Under the pieces are notes generated by a model that had not been told where the DNA came from, made no database searches, and was given only the letters and a program-made list of their open reading frames with translations. The position numbers were made by a program, and so were the translations under genes. This document shows, piece after piece, positions 22,201-35,340 of a stretch of DNA of 64,000 nucleotides. How positions within the stretch are numbered: position 1 is the stretch's first letter; each line of letters begins with the position of its first letter. Location of the stretch: assembly GCA_964019055.1 (NCBI GenBank), contig OZ025217.1, positions 7,561,966 through 7,625,965 of the forward strand, written 5' to 3'. Origin of the DNA: Anthopleura xanthogrammica (Eukaryota; Cnidaria; Anthozoa; Actiniaria; Actiniidae).

Positions 22201-24530
22201 TTACGATTTTGGAATTTGCCAATTTTGCTCACGGAAATGGATTGCTGGCACGATTTTACCTTTACATGGTCACGTTTATCTTGTGAAAATTCGGCAGTCT
22301 TCCCCTAGTTTTGGTGCCCGCGCATGCGCAGCTACAAAGATAGGCACTTTACGATTTTGGAATTTGCCAATTTTGATCACGGAAATGGATTGCTGGCACG
22401 ATTCTACCTATACCTGGTCACGTTTATCTTGTGAAAATTCGGCAGTCTTCCCCTAGTTTTGGTGCCCGCGCATGCGCAGCTACAAAGTTAGGCACTTTAC
22501 GATTTTGGAATTTGCCAATTTTGATCACGGAAATGGATTGCTGGCACGATTCCACCTATACATGGTCACGTTTATCTTGTGAAAATTCGGCAGTCTTCCC
22601 CTAGTTTTGGTGCCCGCGCATGCGCAGCTACAAAGATAAGCACTTTACGATTTTAGAATTTCTCAATTTTGATCACGGAAATGGATTACTGGCACGATTC
22701 CACCCATACATGGTCACGTTTATCTTGTGAAAATTCGGCAGTCTTCCCCTAGTTTTGGTGACCGCGCATACCAGCTACAAAGATAGGCACTTTACGATTT
22801 TGGAATTTGCCAATTTTGATCACGGAAATGGATTGCTGGCACGATTCTACCTATACATGGTCACGTTTATCTTGTGAAAATTCGGCAGTCTTCCCCTAGT
22901 CTTGGTGCCCGCGCATGCGCAGCTACAAAGATAAGCACTTTACGATTTTGGAATTTCTCAATTTTGATCACGGAAATGGATTACTGGCACGTTTCCACCC
23001 ATACGTGGTCACGTTTATCTTGTGAAAATTCGGCAGTCTTCCCCTAGTTTTGGTGACCGCGCATGCGCAGCTACAAAGATAGGCATTTTACGATTTTGGA
23101 ATTTGTCAATTTTGATCACGGAAATGCATTGCTGGCACGATTCTACCTATACATGGTCACGCTTATCTTGTGAAAATTCGGCAGTCTTCCCCTAGTTTTG
23201 GTGCCCGCGCATGCGCAGCTAATAAGATAGGCACTTAACGATTTTGGAATTTGTCAATTCTGATCACGGAAATGGATTGCTGGCACGATTCTACCTATAC
23301 ATGGTCACGTTTATCTTGTGAAAATTCGGCAGTCTTCCCCTAGTTTTGGTGCCCGCGCATGCGCAGCTACAAAGTTAGGCACTTTACGATTTTGGAATTT
23401 GCCAATTTTGCTCACGGAAATGGATTGCTGGCACGATTTTACCTTTACATGGTCACGTTTATCTTGTGAAAATTCGGCAGTCTTCCCCTAGTTTTGGTGC
23501 CCGCGCATGCGCAGCTACAAAGATAGGCACTTTACGATTTTGGAATTTGCCAATTTTGATCACGGAAATGGATTGCTGGCACGATTCTACCTATACCTGG
23601 TCACGTTTATCTTGTGAAAATTCGGCAGTCTTCCCCTAGTTTTGGTGCCCGCGCATGCGCAGCTACAAAGTTAGGCACTTTACGATTTTGGAATTTGCCA
23701 ATTTTGATCACGGAAATGGATTGCTGGCACGATTCCACCTATACATGGTCACGTTTATCTTGTGAAAATTCGGCAGTCTTCCCCTAGTTTTGGTGCCCGC
23801 GCATGCGCAGCTACAAAGATAAGCACTTTACGATTTTGGAATTTCTCAATTTTGATCACGGAAATGGATTACTGGCACGATTCCACCCATACATGGTCAC
23901 GTTTATCTTGTGAAAATTCGGCAGTCTTCCCCTAGTTTTGGTGACCGCGCATACCAGCTACAAAGATAGGCACTTTACGATTTTGGAATTTGCCAATTTT
24001 GATCACGGAAATGGATTGCTGGCACGATTCTACCTATACATGGTCACGTTTATCTTGTGAAAATTCGGCAGTCTTCCCCTAGTCTTGGTGCCCGCGCATG
24101 CGCAGCTACAAAGATAAGCACTTTACGATTTTGGAATTTCTCAATTTTGATCACGGAAATGGATTACTGGCACGTTTCCACCCATACGTGGTCACGTTTA
24201 TCTTGTGAAAATTCGGCAGTCTTCCCCTAGTTTTGGTGACCGCGCATGCGCAGCTACAAAGATAGGCATTTTACGATTTTGGAATTTGTCAATTTTGATC
24301 ACGGAAATGCATTGCTGGCACGATTCTACCTATACATGGTCACGCTTATCTTGTGAAAATTCGGCAGTCTTCCCCTAGTTTTGGTGCCCGCGCATGCGCA
24401 GCTAATAAGATAGGCACTTAACGATTTTGGAATTTGTCAATTCTGATCACGGAAATGGATTGCTGGCACGATTCTACCTATACATGGTCACGTTTATCTT
24501 GTGAAAATTCGGCAGTCTTCCCCTAGTTTT
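19209..24530 (+). repeat. 1183-bp (8-mer) HOR domain
   Basis: The variant TTTTGCTCACGG is centred on 19269, 22227 and 23410, and the one-base-short GCGCATACCAGC monomer on 19811, 21586, 22769 and 23952. The last steps are exactly 1183 bp, that is 8 x 148 minus 1 for the 147-bp monomer. The unit also carries CACGCTTATC, ATGCATTGC, AATAAGATAGGCACTTAACG and ACGTTTCCACCCATACGTGG in fixed order. Between the first and second copies a different seven-monomer stretch (about 20400-21370) is inserted, so the 19811 to 21586 step is 1775 bp. Confidence 0.88.
20400..20990 (+). repeat. Four-monomer cassette, copy 1 of 3 (others near 24541 and 28241)
   Basis: The private variants GAAATTGATTACTGG, GGTTACGTTTATC, GTGAACATTCGGC, AGAGAGGCAC with TTTTGAAATTTGCC, and AAAATTAAGCAC with GATCGCGG occur in the same order at about 20460, 24601 and 28301. 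Separations are 4141 and 3700 bp (28 monomers minus 3 bases, and 25 monomers). The 3-base shortfall matches three 147-bp monomers in the interval. The cassette has been copied as a block. Confidence 0.85.
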
Positions 24531-24540
24531 GGTGCCCGCG

Positions 24541-25150
24541 CATGCGCAGCTACAAAGATAAGCACTTTACGATTTTGGAATTTCTCAATTTTGATCACAG
24601 AAATTGATTACTGGCACGATTCCACCCATACATGGTTACGTTTATCTTGTGAAAATTCGGCAGTCTTCCCCTAGTTTTGGTGACCGCGCATGCGCAGCTA
24701 CAAAGATAGGCACTTTACGATTTTGGAATTTGTCAATTTTGATCACGGAAATGGATTGCTGGCACGATTCTACCTATACATGGTCACGTTTATCTTGTGA
24801 ACATTCGGCAGTCTTCCCCTAGTTTTGGTGCCCGCGCATGCGCAGCTACAAAGAGAGGCACTTTACGATTTTGAAATTTGCCAATTTTGATCACGGAAAT
24901 GGATTGCTGGCACGATTCTACCTATACCTGGTCACGTTTATCTTGTGAAAATTCGGCAGTCTTCCCCTAGTTTTGGTGCCCGCGCATGCGCAGCTACAAA
25001 ATTAAGCACTTTACGATTTTGGAATTTCTCAATTTTGATCGCGGAAATGGATTACTGGCACGATTCCACCCATACATGGTCACGTTTATCTTGTGAAAAT
25101 TCGGCAGTCTTCCCCTAGTTTTGGTGCCCGCGCATGCGCAGCTAAAAAGA
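24541..25150 (+). repeat. Four-monomer cassette, copy 2
   Basis: Same ordered private variants as the block near 20400. It differs by GATCACAG at 24593-24600, where the other copies have GATCACGG. It is followed by the GGAAACGGATTGC monomer (25191), which also follows the third copy but not the first. Confidence 0.85.
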
Positions 25151-25579
25151 TAGGCATTTTACGATTTTCGAATTTGCCAATTTTGATCACGGAAACGGAT
25201 TGCTGGCACGATTCCATCCATACATGGTCACGTTTATCTTGTGAAAATTCGGCAGTCTTCCCCTAGTTTTGGTGACCACACATGCGTAGCTACAAAGATA
25301 GGCACTTTACGATTTTGGAATTTGTCAATTCTGATCACGGAAATAGATTGCTGGCACGATTCTACCTATACATGGTCACGTTTATCTTGTGAAAATTCGG
25401 CAGTCTTCCCCTAGTTTTGGTGCCCGCGCATGCGCAGCTACAAAGATAAGCACTTTACGATTTTGGAATTTCTCAATTTTGATCACGGAAATGGATTACT
25501 GGCACGATTCCACCTATACATGGTCACGTTTATCTTGTGAAAATTCGGCAGTCTTCCCCTAGTTTTGGTGCCCGCGCAT

Positions 25580-27960
25580 GCGCAGCTACAAAGATAAGCA
25601 CTTTACGATTTTGGAATTTGCCAATTTTGATCACGGAAATGGATTGCTGGCACGATTCTACCTATACCTGGTCACGTTTATCTTGTGAAAATTCGGCAGT
25701 CTTCCCCTAGTTTTGGTGCCCGCGCATGCGCAGCTACAAAAATAGGCACTTTACGATTTTGGAATTTGCCAATTTTGATCACGGAAATGGATTGCTGGCA
25801 CGATTCTACCTATACCTGGTCACGTTTATCTAGTGAAAATTCAGCAGTCTTCCTCTAGTTTTGGTGCCCGCGCATGCGCAGCTACAAAAATAGGCACTTT
25901 ACGATTTTGGAATTTGCCAATTTTGATCACGGAAATGGATTGCTAGCACGATTCTACCTATACATGGTCACGTTTATCTTGTGAAAATTCGGCAGTCTTC
26001 CCCTAGTTTTGGTGCCCGCACATGCGCAGCTAATAAGATAGGCACTTAACGATTTTGGAATTTGCCAATTTTGATCACGGTTTTTAATTGCTGGCACAAT
26101 TCTACCCATACATGGTCACGTTTATCTTGTGAAAATTCAGCAGTCTTCCTCTAGTTTTGGTGCCCGCGCATGCGCAGCTACAAAGTTAGGCATTTTACGA
26201 TTTTGGAATTTGTCAATTCTGATCACGGAAATGGATTGCTGGCACGATTCTACCTATACATGGTCACGTTTATCTTGTGAAAATTCGGCAGTCTTCCCCT
26301 AGTTTTGGTGCCCGCGCATGCGCAGGTACAAAGATAAGCACTTTACGATTTTGGAATTTCTCAATTTTGATCACGGAAATGGATTACTGGCACGATTCCA
26401 CCCATACATGGTTACGTTTATCTTGTGAAAATTCGGCAGTCTTCCCCTAGTTTTGGTGACCGCGCATGCGCAGCTACAAAGATAGGCACTTTACGATTTT
26501 GGAATTTGTCAATTCTGATCACGGAAATGGATTGCTGGCACAATTCTACCTATACATGGTCACGTTTATCTTGTGAAAATTCGGCAGTCTTCCCCTAGTT
26601 TTGGTGCCCGCGCATGCGCAGCTACAAAGATAAGCACTTTACGATTTTGGAATTTCTCAATTTTGATCACGGAAATGGATTACTGGCACGATTCCACCCA
26701 TACATGGTTACGTTTATCTTGTGAAAATTCGGCAGTCTTCCCCTAGTTTTGGTGCCCGCGCATGCGCAGCTACAAAGATAAGCACTTTACGATTTTGGAA
26801 TTTGCCAATTTTGATCACGGAAATGGATTGCTGGCACGATTCTACCTATACCTGGTCACGTTTATCTTGTGAAAATTCGGCAGTCTTCCCCTAGTTTTGG
26901 TGCCCGCGCATGCGCAGCTACAAAAATAGGCACTTTACGATTTTGGAATTTGCCAATTTTGATCACGGAAATGGATTGCTGGCACGATTCTACCTATACC
27001 TGGTCACGTTTATCTAGTGAAAATTCAGCAGTCTTCCTCTAGTTTTGGTGCCCGCGCATGCGCAGCTACAAAAATAGGCACTTTACGATTTTGGAATTTG
27101 CCAATTTTGATCACGGAAATGGATTGCTAGCACGATTCTACCTATACATGGTCACGTTTATCTTGTGAAAATTCGGCAGTCTTCCCCTAGTTTTGGTGCC
27201 CGCACATGCGCAGCTAATAAGATAGGCACTTAACGATTTTGGAATTTGCCAATTTTGATCACGGTTTTTAATTACCGGCACGATTCCACCCATACATGGT
27301 CACGTTTATCTTGTGAAAATTCAGCAGTCTTCCTCTAGTTTTGGTGCCCGCGCATGCGCAGCTACAAAGTTAGGCATTTTACGATTTTGGAATTTGTCAA
27401 TTCTGATCACGGAAATGGATTGCTGGCACGATTCTACCTATACATGGTCACGTTTATCTTGTGAAAATTCGGCAGTCTTCCCCTAGTTTTGGTGCCCGCG
27501 CATGCGCAGGTACAAAGATAAGCACTTTACGATTTTGGAATTTCTCAATTTTGATCACGGAAATGGATTACTGGCACGATTCCACCCATACATGGTTACG
27601 TTTATCTTGTGAAAATTCGGCAGTCTTCCCCTAGTTTTGGTGACCGCGCATGCGCAGCTACAAAGATAGGCACTTTACGATTTTGGAATTTGTCAATTCT
27701 GATCACGGAAATGGATTGCTGGCACAATTCTACCTATACATGGTCACGTTTATCTTGTGAAAATTCGGCAGTCTTCCCCTAGTTTTGGTGCCCGCGCATG
27801 CGCAGCTACAAAGATAAGCACTTTACGATTTTGGAATTTCTCAATTTTGATCACGGAAATGGATTACTGGCACGATTCCACCCATACATGGTTACGTTTA
27901 TCTTGTGAAAATTCGGCAGTCTTCCCCTAGTTTTGGTGACCGCGCATGCGCAGCTACAAA
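25580..27960 (+). repeat. 1184-bp (8-mer) HOR, two tandem copies
   Basis: TATCTAGTGAAAATTCAGC occurs at about 25828 and 27012, GATCACGGTTTTTAATT at about 26075 and 27259, and GCGCAGGTACAAAG at about 26320 and 27504, each pair exactly 1184 bp apart. The copies have diverged at least at ATTGCTGGCACAATTC against ATTACCGGCACGATTCC. This is a different 8-mer from the 1183-bp unit immediately to the left. Confidence 0.88.
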
Positions 27961-28240
27961 GATAGGCACTTTACGATTTTGGAATTTGTCAATTTTGATC
28001 ACGGAAATGGATTGCTGGCACGATTCTACCTATACATGGTCACGTTTATCTTGTGAAAATTCGGCAGTCTTCCCCTAGTTTTGGTGCCCGCACATGCGCA
28101 GCTAATAAGATAGGCACTTAACGATTTTGGAATTTGTCAATTCTGATCAGGGAAATGGATTGCTGGCACGATTCTACCTATACATGGTCACGTTTATCTT
28201 GTGAAAATTCGGCAGTCTTCCCCTAGTTTTGGTGCCCGCG

Positions 28241-28850
28241 CATGCGCAGCTACAAAGATAAGCACTTTACGATTTTGGAATTTCTCAATTTTGATCACGG
28301 AAATTGATTACTGGCACGATTCCACCCATACATGGTTACGTTTATCTTGTGAAAATTCGGCAGTCTTCCCCTAGTTTTGGTGACCGCGCATGCGCAGCTA
28401 CAAAGATAGGCACTTTACGATTTTGGAATTTCTCAATTTTGATCACGGAAATGGATTGCTGGCACGATTCTACCTATACATGGTCACGTTTATCTTGTGA
28501 ACATTCGGCAGTCTTCCCCTAGTTTTGGTGCCCGCGCATGCGCAGCTACAAAGAGAGGCACTTTACGATTTTGAAATTTGCCAATTTTGATCACGGAAAT
28601 GGATTGCTGGCACGATTCTACCTATACCTGGTCACGTTTATCTTGTGAAAATTCGGCAGTCTTCCCCTAGTTTTGGTGCCCGCGCATGCGCAGCTACAAA
28701 ATTAAGCACTTTACGATTTTGGAATTTCTCAATTTTGATCGCGGAAATGGATTACTGGCACGATTCCACCCATACATGGTCACGTTTATCTTGTGAAAAT
28801 TCGGCAGTCTTCCCCTAGTTTTGGTGCCCGCGCATGCGCAGGTAAAAAGA
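28241..28850 (+). repeat. Four-monomer cassette, copy 3
   Basis: Third copy of the block seen near 20400 and 24541, 3700 bp from copy 2. One monomer has TTTCTCAATTTTG where the others have TTTGTCAATTTTG. It is followed by GGAAACGGATTGC at 28891, as in copy 2. Confidence 0.85.
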
Positions 28851-30620
28851 TAGGCATTTTACGATTTTCGAATTTGCCAATTTTGATCACGGAAACGGAT
28901 TGCTGGCACGATTCCATCCATACATGGTCACGTTTATCTTGTGAAAATTCGGCAGTCTTCCCCTAGTTTTGGTGACCGCACATGCGTAGCTACAAAGATA
29001 GGCACTTTACGATTTTGGAATTTGTCAATTCTGATCACGGAAATGGATTGCTGGCACGATTCTACCTATACATGGTCACGTTTATCTTGTGAAAATTCGG
29101 CAGTCTTCCCCTAGTTTTGGTGCCCGCGCATGCGCAGCTACAAAGATAAGCACTTTACGATTTTGGAATTTCTCAATTTTGATCACGGAAATGGATTACT
29201 GGCACGATTCCACCTATACATGGTCACGTTTATCTTGTGAAAATTCGGCAGTCTTCCCCTAGTTTTGGTGCCCGCGCATGCGCAGCTACAAAGATAAGCA
29301 CTTTACGATTTTGGAATTTGCCAATTTTGATCACGGAAATGGATTGCTGGCACGATTCTACCTATACCTGGTCACGTTTATCTTGTGAAAATTCGGCAGT
29401 CTTCCCCTAGTTTTGGTGCCCGCGCATGCGCAGCTACAAAATTAAGCACTTTACGATTTTGGAATTTCTCAATTTTGATCGCGGAAATGGATTACTGGCA
29501 CGATTCCACCTATACATGGTCACGTTTATCTTGTGAAAATTCGGCAGTCTTCCCCTAGTTCTGGTGCCCGCGCATGCGCAGCTACAAAGTTAGGCACTTT
29601 ACGATTTTGGAATTTCCCAATTTTGATTACGGAAATTAATTACTGGCACGATTCCACCCATACATGGTCACGTTTATCTTGTGAAAATTCGGCAGTCTTC
29701 CCCTAGTTTTGGTGCCCGCGCATGCGCAGCTAAAAAGATAGGCATTTTACGATTTTCGAATTTGCCAATTTTGATCACGGAAACGGATTGCTGGCACGAT
29801 TCCATCCATACATGGTCACGTTTATCTTGTGAAAATTCGGCAGTCTTCCCCTAGTTTTGGTGACCGCACATGCGTAGCTACAAAGATAGGCACTTTACGA
29901 TTTTGGAATTTGTCAATTCTGATCACGGAAATGGATTGCTGGCACGATTCTACCTATACATGGTCACGTTTATCTTGTGAAAATTCGGCAGTCTTCCCCT
30001 AGTTTTGGTGCCCGCGCATGCGCAGCTACAAAGATAAGCACTTTACGATTTTGGAATTTCTCAATTTTGATCACGGAAATGGATTACTGGCACGATTCCA
30101 CCTATACATGGTCACGTTTATCTTGTGAAAATTCGGCAGTCTTCCCCTAGTTTTGGTGCCCGCGCATGCGCAGCTACAAAGATAAGCACTTTACGATTTT
30201 GGAATTTGCCAATTTTGATCACGGAAATGGATTGCTGGCACGATTCTACCTATACCTGGTCACGTTTATCTTGTGAAAATTCGGCAGTCTTCCCCTAGTT
30301 TTGGTGCCCGCGCATGCGCAGCTACAAAATTAAGCACTTTACGATTTTGGAATTTCTCAATTTTGATCGCGGAAATGGATTACTGGCACGATTCCACCTA
30401 TACATGGTCACGTTTATCTTGTGAAAATTCGGCAGTCTTCCCCTAGTTCTGGTGCCCGCGCATGCGCAGCTACAAAGTTAGGCACTTTACGATTTTGGAA
30501 TTTCCCAATTTTGATTACGGAAATTAATTACTGGCACGATTCCACCCATACATGGTCACGTTTATCTTGTGAAAATTCAGCAGTCTTCCTCTAGTTTTGG
30601 TGCCCGCGCATGCGCAGCTA
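28851..30620 (+). repeat. 888-bp (6-mer) HOR, two copies
   Basis: The GGAAACGGATTGC / GATTCCATCCATACATGG monomer is at 28891 and 29779, 888 bp apart. The following monomers (GTGACCGCACATGCGTAGC, then TTTGTCAATTCTG, the CCACCTATAC form, AAAATTAAGCAC with GATCGCGG, and TAGTTCTGGTGCCC with TTTCCCAATTTTGATTACGG) repeat in the same order. Confidence 0.85.
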
Positions 30621-31639
30621 CAAAGAAAGGCACTTTACGATTTTGGAATTTGCCAATTTTGATCACGGAAATGGATTGCTGGTACGATTCTACGTATACC
30701 TGGTCACGTTTATCTTGTGAAAATTCGGCAGTCTTCCCCTAGTTTTGGTGCCCGCGCATGCGCAGCTACAAAGATAGGCACTTTACGATTTTGGAATTTC
30801 CCAATTTTGAGCACGGAAATTAATTACTGGCACGATTCCACCCATACATGGTCACGTTTATCTTGTGAAAATTCAGCAGTCTTCCTCTAGTTTTGGTGCC
30901 CGCGCATGCGCAGCTACAAAGATAGGCACTTTACGATTTTGGAATTTGCCAATTTTGATCACGGAAATTGATTGCTGGCACGATTCTACGTATACCTGGT
31001 CACGTTTATCTTGTGAAAATTCGGCAGTCTTCCCCTAGTTTTGGTGCCCTCGCATGCGCAGCTAAAAAGATAGGCACTTTACGATTTTGGAATTTCTCAA
31101 TTTTGATCACGGAAATGGATTACTGGCATGATTCTACCTATACCTGGTCACGTTTATCTTGTGAAAATTTGGTAGTCTTCCCCTAGTTTTGGTGCCCGCG
31201 TATGCGCAGCTACAAGAAGAGGCACTTTACGATTTTGGAATTTGCCAATTTTGATCACGGAAATGGATTGTTAGCACGATTCTACCTATACATGGTCACG
31301 TTTATCTTGTGAAAATTCGGCAGTCTTCCCCTAGTTTTGGTGCCCGCGCATGCGCAGCTACAAAGAGAGGCACTTTACGATTTTGAAATTTGCCAATTTT
31401 GATCACGGAAATGGATTGCTGGCACGATTCTACCTATACCTGGTCACGTTTATCTTGTGAAAATTCGGCAGTCTTCCCCTAGTTTTGGTGCCCGCGCATG
31501 CGCAGCTACAAAGAAAGGCACTTTACGATTTTGGAATTTCTCAATTTTGATCGCGGAAATGGATTACTGGCACGATTCCACCCATACATGGTCACGTTTA
31601 TCTTGTGAAAATTCGGCAGTCTTCCCCTAGTTTTGGTGC

Positions 31640-34600
31640 CCGCGCATGCGCAGCTAAAAAGATAGGCATTTTACGATTTTCGAATTTGCCAATTTTGATC
31701 ACGGAAACGGATTGCTGGCACGATTCCATCCATACATGGTCACGTTTATCTTGTGAAAATTCGGCAGTCTTCCCCTAGTTTTGGTGACCGCACATGCGTA
31801 GCTACAAAGATAGGCACTTTACGATTTTGGAATTTGTCAATTCTGATCACGGAAATGGATTGCTGGCACGATTCTACCTATACATGGTCACGTTTATCTT
31901 GTGAAAATTCGGCAGTCTTCCCCTAGTTTTGGTGCCCGCGCATGCGCAGCTACAAAGATAAGCACTTTACGATTTTGGAATTTCTCAATTTTGATCACGG
32001 AAATGGATTACTGGCACGATTCCACCTATACATGGTCACGTTTATCTTGTGAAAATTCGGCAGTCTTCCCCTAGTTTTGGTGCCCGCGCATGCGCAGCTA
32101 CAAAGATAAGCACTTTACGATTTTGGAATTTGCCAATTTTGATCACGGAAATGGATTGCTGGCACGATTCTACCTATACCTGGTCACGTTTATCTTGTGA
32201 AAATTCGGCAGAATTCCCCTAGTTTTGGTGCCCGCGCATGCGCAGCTACAAAATTAAGCACTTTACGGTTTTGGAATTTCTCAATTTTGATCGCGGAAAT
32301 GGATTACTGGCACGATTCCACCAATACATGGTCACGTTTATCTTGTGAAAATTCGGCAGTCTTCCCCTAGTTCTGGTGCCCGCGCATGCGCAGCTACAAA
32401 GTTAGGCACTTTACGATTTTGGAATTTCCCAATTTTGATTACGGAAATTAATTACTGGCACGATTCCACCCATACATGGTCACGTTTATCTTGTGAAAAT
32501 TCAGCAGTCTTCCTCTAGTTTTGGTGCCCGCGCATGCGCAGCTACAAAGAAAGGCACTTTACGATTTTGGAATTTGCCAATTTTGATCACGGAAATGGAT
32601 TGCTGGTACGATTCTACGTATACCTGGTCACGTTTATCTTGTGAAAATTCGGTAGTCTTCCCCTAGTTTTGGTGCCCGCGCATGCGCAGCTACAAGAAGA
32701 GGCACTTTACGATTTTGGAATTTGCCAATTTTGATCACGGAAATGGATTGTTGGCACGATTCTACCTATACATGGTCACGTTTATCTTGTGAAAATTCGG
32801 CAGTCTTCCCCTAGTTTTGGTGCCCCCGCATGCGCAGCTACAAAGTTAGGCACTTTAGGATTTTGGAATTTCTCAATTTTGATCGCGGAAATGGATTACT
32901 GGCACGATTCCACCCATACATGGTCACGTTTATCTTGTGAAAATTCGGCAGTCTTCCCCTAGTTTTGGTGCCCGCGCATGCGCAGCTAAAAAGATAGGCA
33001 TTTTACGATTTTCGAATTTGCCAATTTTGATCACGGAAACGGATTGCTGGCACGATTCCATCCATACATGGTCACGTTTATCTTGTGAAAATTCGGCAGT
33101 CTTCCCCTAGTTTTGGTGACCGCACATGCGTAGCTACAAAGATAGGCACTTTACGATTTTGGAATTTGTCAATTCTGATCACGGAAATGGATTGCTGGCA
33201 CGATTCTACCTATACATGGTCACGTTTATCTTGTGAAAATTCGGCAGTCTTCCCCTAGTTTTGGTGCCCGCGCATGCGCAGCTACAAAGATAAGCACTTT
33301 ACGATTTTGGAATTTCTCAATTTTGATCACGGAAATGGATTACTGGCACGATTCCACCTATACATGGTCACGTTTATCTTGTGAAAATTCGGCAGTCTTC
33401 CCCTAGTTTTGGTGCCCGCGCATGCGCAGCTACAAAGAAAGGCACTTTACGATTTTGGAATTTCTCAATTTTGATCGCGGAAATGGATTACTGGCACGAT
33501 TCCACCCATACATGGTCACGTTTATCTTGTGAAAATTCGGCAGTCTTCCCCTAGTTTTGGTGCCCGCGCATGCGCAGCTAAAAAGATAGGCATTTTACGA
33601 TTTTCGAATTTGCCAATTTTGATCACGGAAACGGATTGCTGGCACGATTCCATCCATACATGGTCACGTTTATCTTGTGAAAATTCGGCAGTCTTCCCCT
33701 AGTTTTGGTGACCGCACATGCGTAGCTACAAAGATAGGCACTTTACGATTTTGGAATTTGTCAATTCTGATCACGGAAATGGATTGCTGGCACGATTCTA
33801 CCTATACATGGTCACGTTTATCTTGTGAAAATTCGGCAGTCTTCCCCTAGTTTTGGTGCCCGCGCATGCGCAGCTACAAAGATAAGCACTTTACGATTTT
33901 GGAATTTCTCAATTTTGATCACGGAAATGGATTACTGGCACGATTCCACCTATACATGGTCACGTTTATCTTGTGAAAATTCGGCAGTCTTCCCCTAGTT
34001 TTGGTGCCCGCGCATGCGCAGCTACAAAGATAAGCACTTTACGATTTTGGAATTTGCCAATTTTGATCACGGAAATGGATTGCTGGCACGATTCTACCTA
34101 TACCTGGTCACGTTTATCTTGTGAAAATTCGGCAGTCTTCCCCTAGTTTTGGTGCCCGCGCATGCGCAGCTACAAAATTAAGCACTTTACGATTTTGGAA
34201 TTTCTCAATTTTGATCGCGGAAATGGATTACTGGCACGATTCCACCAATACATGGTCACGTTTATCTTGTGAAAATTCGGCAGTCTTCCCCTAGTTCTGG
34301 TGCCCGCGCATGCGCAGCTACAAAGTTAGGCACTTTACGATTTTGGAATTTCCCAATTTTGATTACGGAAATTAATTACTGGCACGATTCCACCCATACA
34401 TGGTCACGTTTATCTTGTGAAAATTCAGCAGTCTTCCTCTAGTTTTGGTGCCCGCGCATGCGCAGCTACAAAGAAAGGCACTTTACGATTTTGGAATTTG
34501 CCAATTTTGATCACGGAAATGGATTGCTGGTACGATTCTACGTATACCTGGTCACGTTTATCTTGTGAAAATTCGGTAGTCTTCCCCTAGTTTTGGTGCC

Positions 34601-35340
34601 CGCGCATGCGCAGCTACAAGAAGAGGCACTTTACGATTTTGGAATTTGCCAATTTTGATCACGGAAATGGATTGTTGGCACGATTCTACCTATACATGGT
34701 CACGTTTATCTTGTGAAAATTCGGCAGTCTTCCCCTAGTTTTGGTGCCCCCGCATGCGCAGCTACAAAGTTAGGCACTTTAGGATTTTGGAATTTCTCAA
34801 TTTTGATCGCGGAAATGGATTACTGGCACGATTCCACCCATACATGGTCACGTTTATCTTGTGAAAATTCGGCAGTCTTCCCCTAGTTTTGGTGCCCGCG
34901 CATGCGCAGCTAAAAAGATAGGCATTTTACGATTTTCGAATTTGCCAATTTTGATCACGGAAACGGATTGCTGGCACGATTCCATCCATACATGGTCACG
35001 TTTATCTTGTGAAAATTCGGCAGTCTTCCCCTAGTTTTGGTGACCGCACATGCGTAGCTACAAAGATAGGCACTTTACGATTTTGGAATTTGTCAATTCT
35101 GATCACGGAAATGGATTGCTGGCACGATTCTACCTATACATGGTCACGTTTATCTTGTGAAAATTCGGCAGTCTTCCCCTAGTTTTGGTGCCCGCGCATG
35201 CGCAGCTACAAAGATAAGCACTTTACGATTTTGGAATTTCTCAATTTTGATCACGGAAATGGATTACTGGCACGATTCCACCTATACATGGTCACGTTTA
35301 TCTTGTGAAAATTCGGCAGTCTTCCCCTAGTTTTGGTGCC
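31640..35340 (+). repeat. 1332-bp (9-mer) HOR with an internal 592-bp (4-mer) derivative
   Basis: The GGAAACGGATTGC marker lies at 31703, 33035, 33627 and 34959, steps of 1332, 592 and 1332 bp (9, 4 and 9 monomers). The private variant CCACCAATACATGG is at 32319 and 34243, 1924 bp apart, which equals 1332 + 592 and confirms the register. The 4-mer unit keeps the first three monomers and rejoins at a GAAAGGCAC / GATCGCGG monomer, so it looks like a shortened version of the 9-mer made by unequal exchange. Confidence 0.88.
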
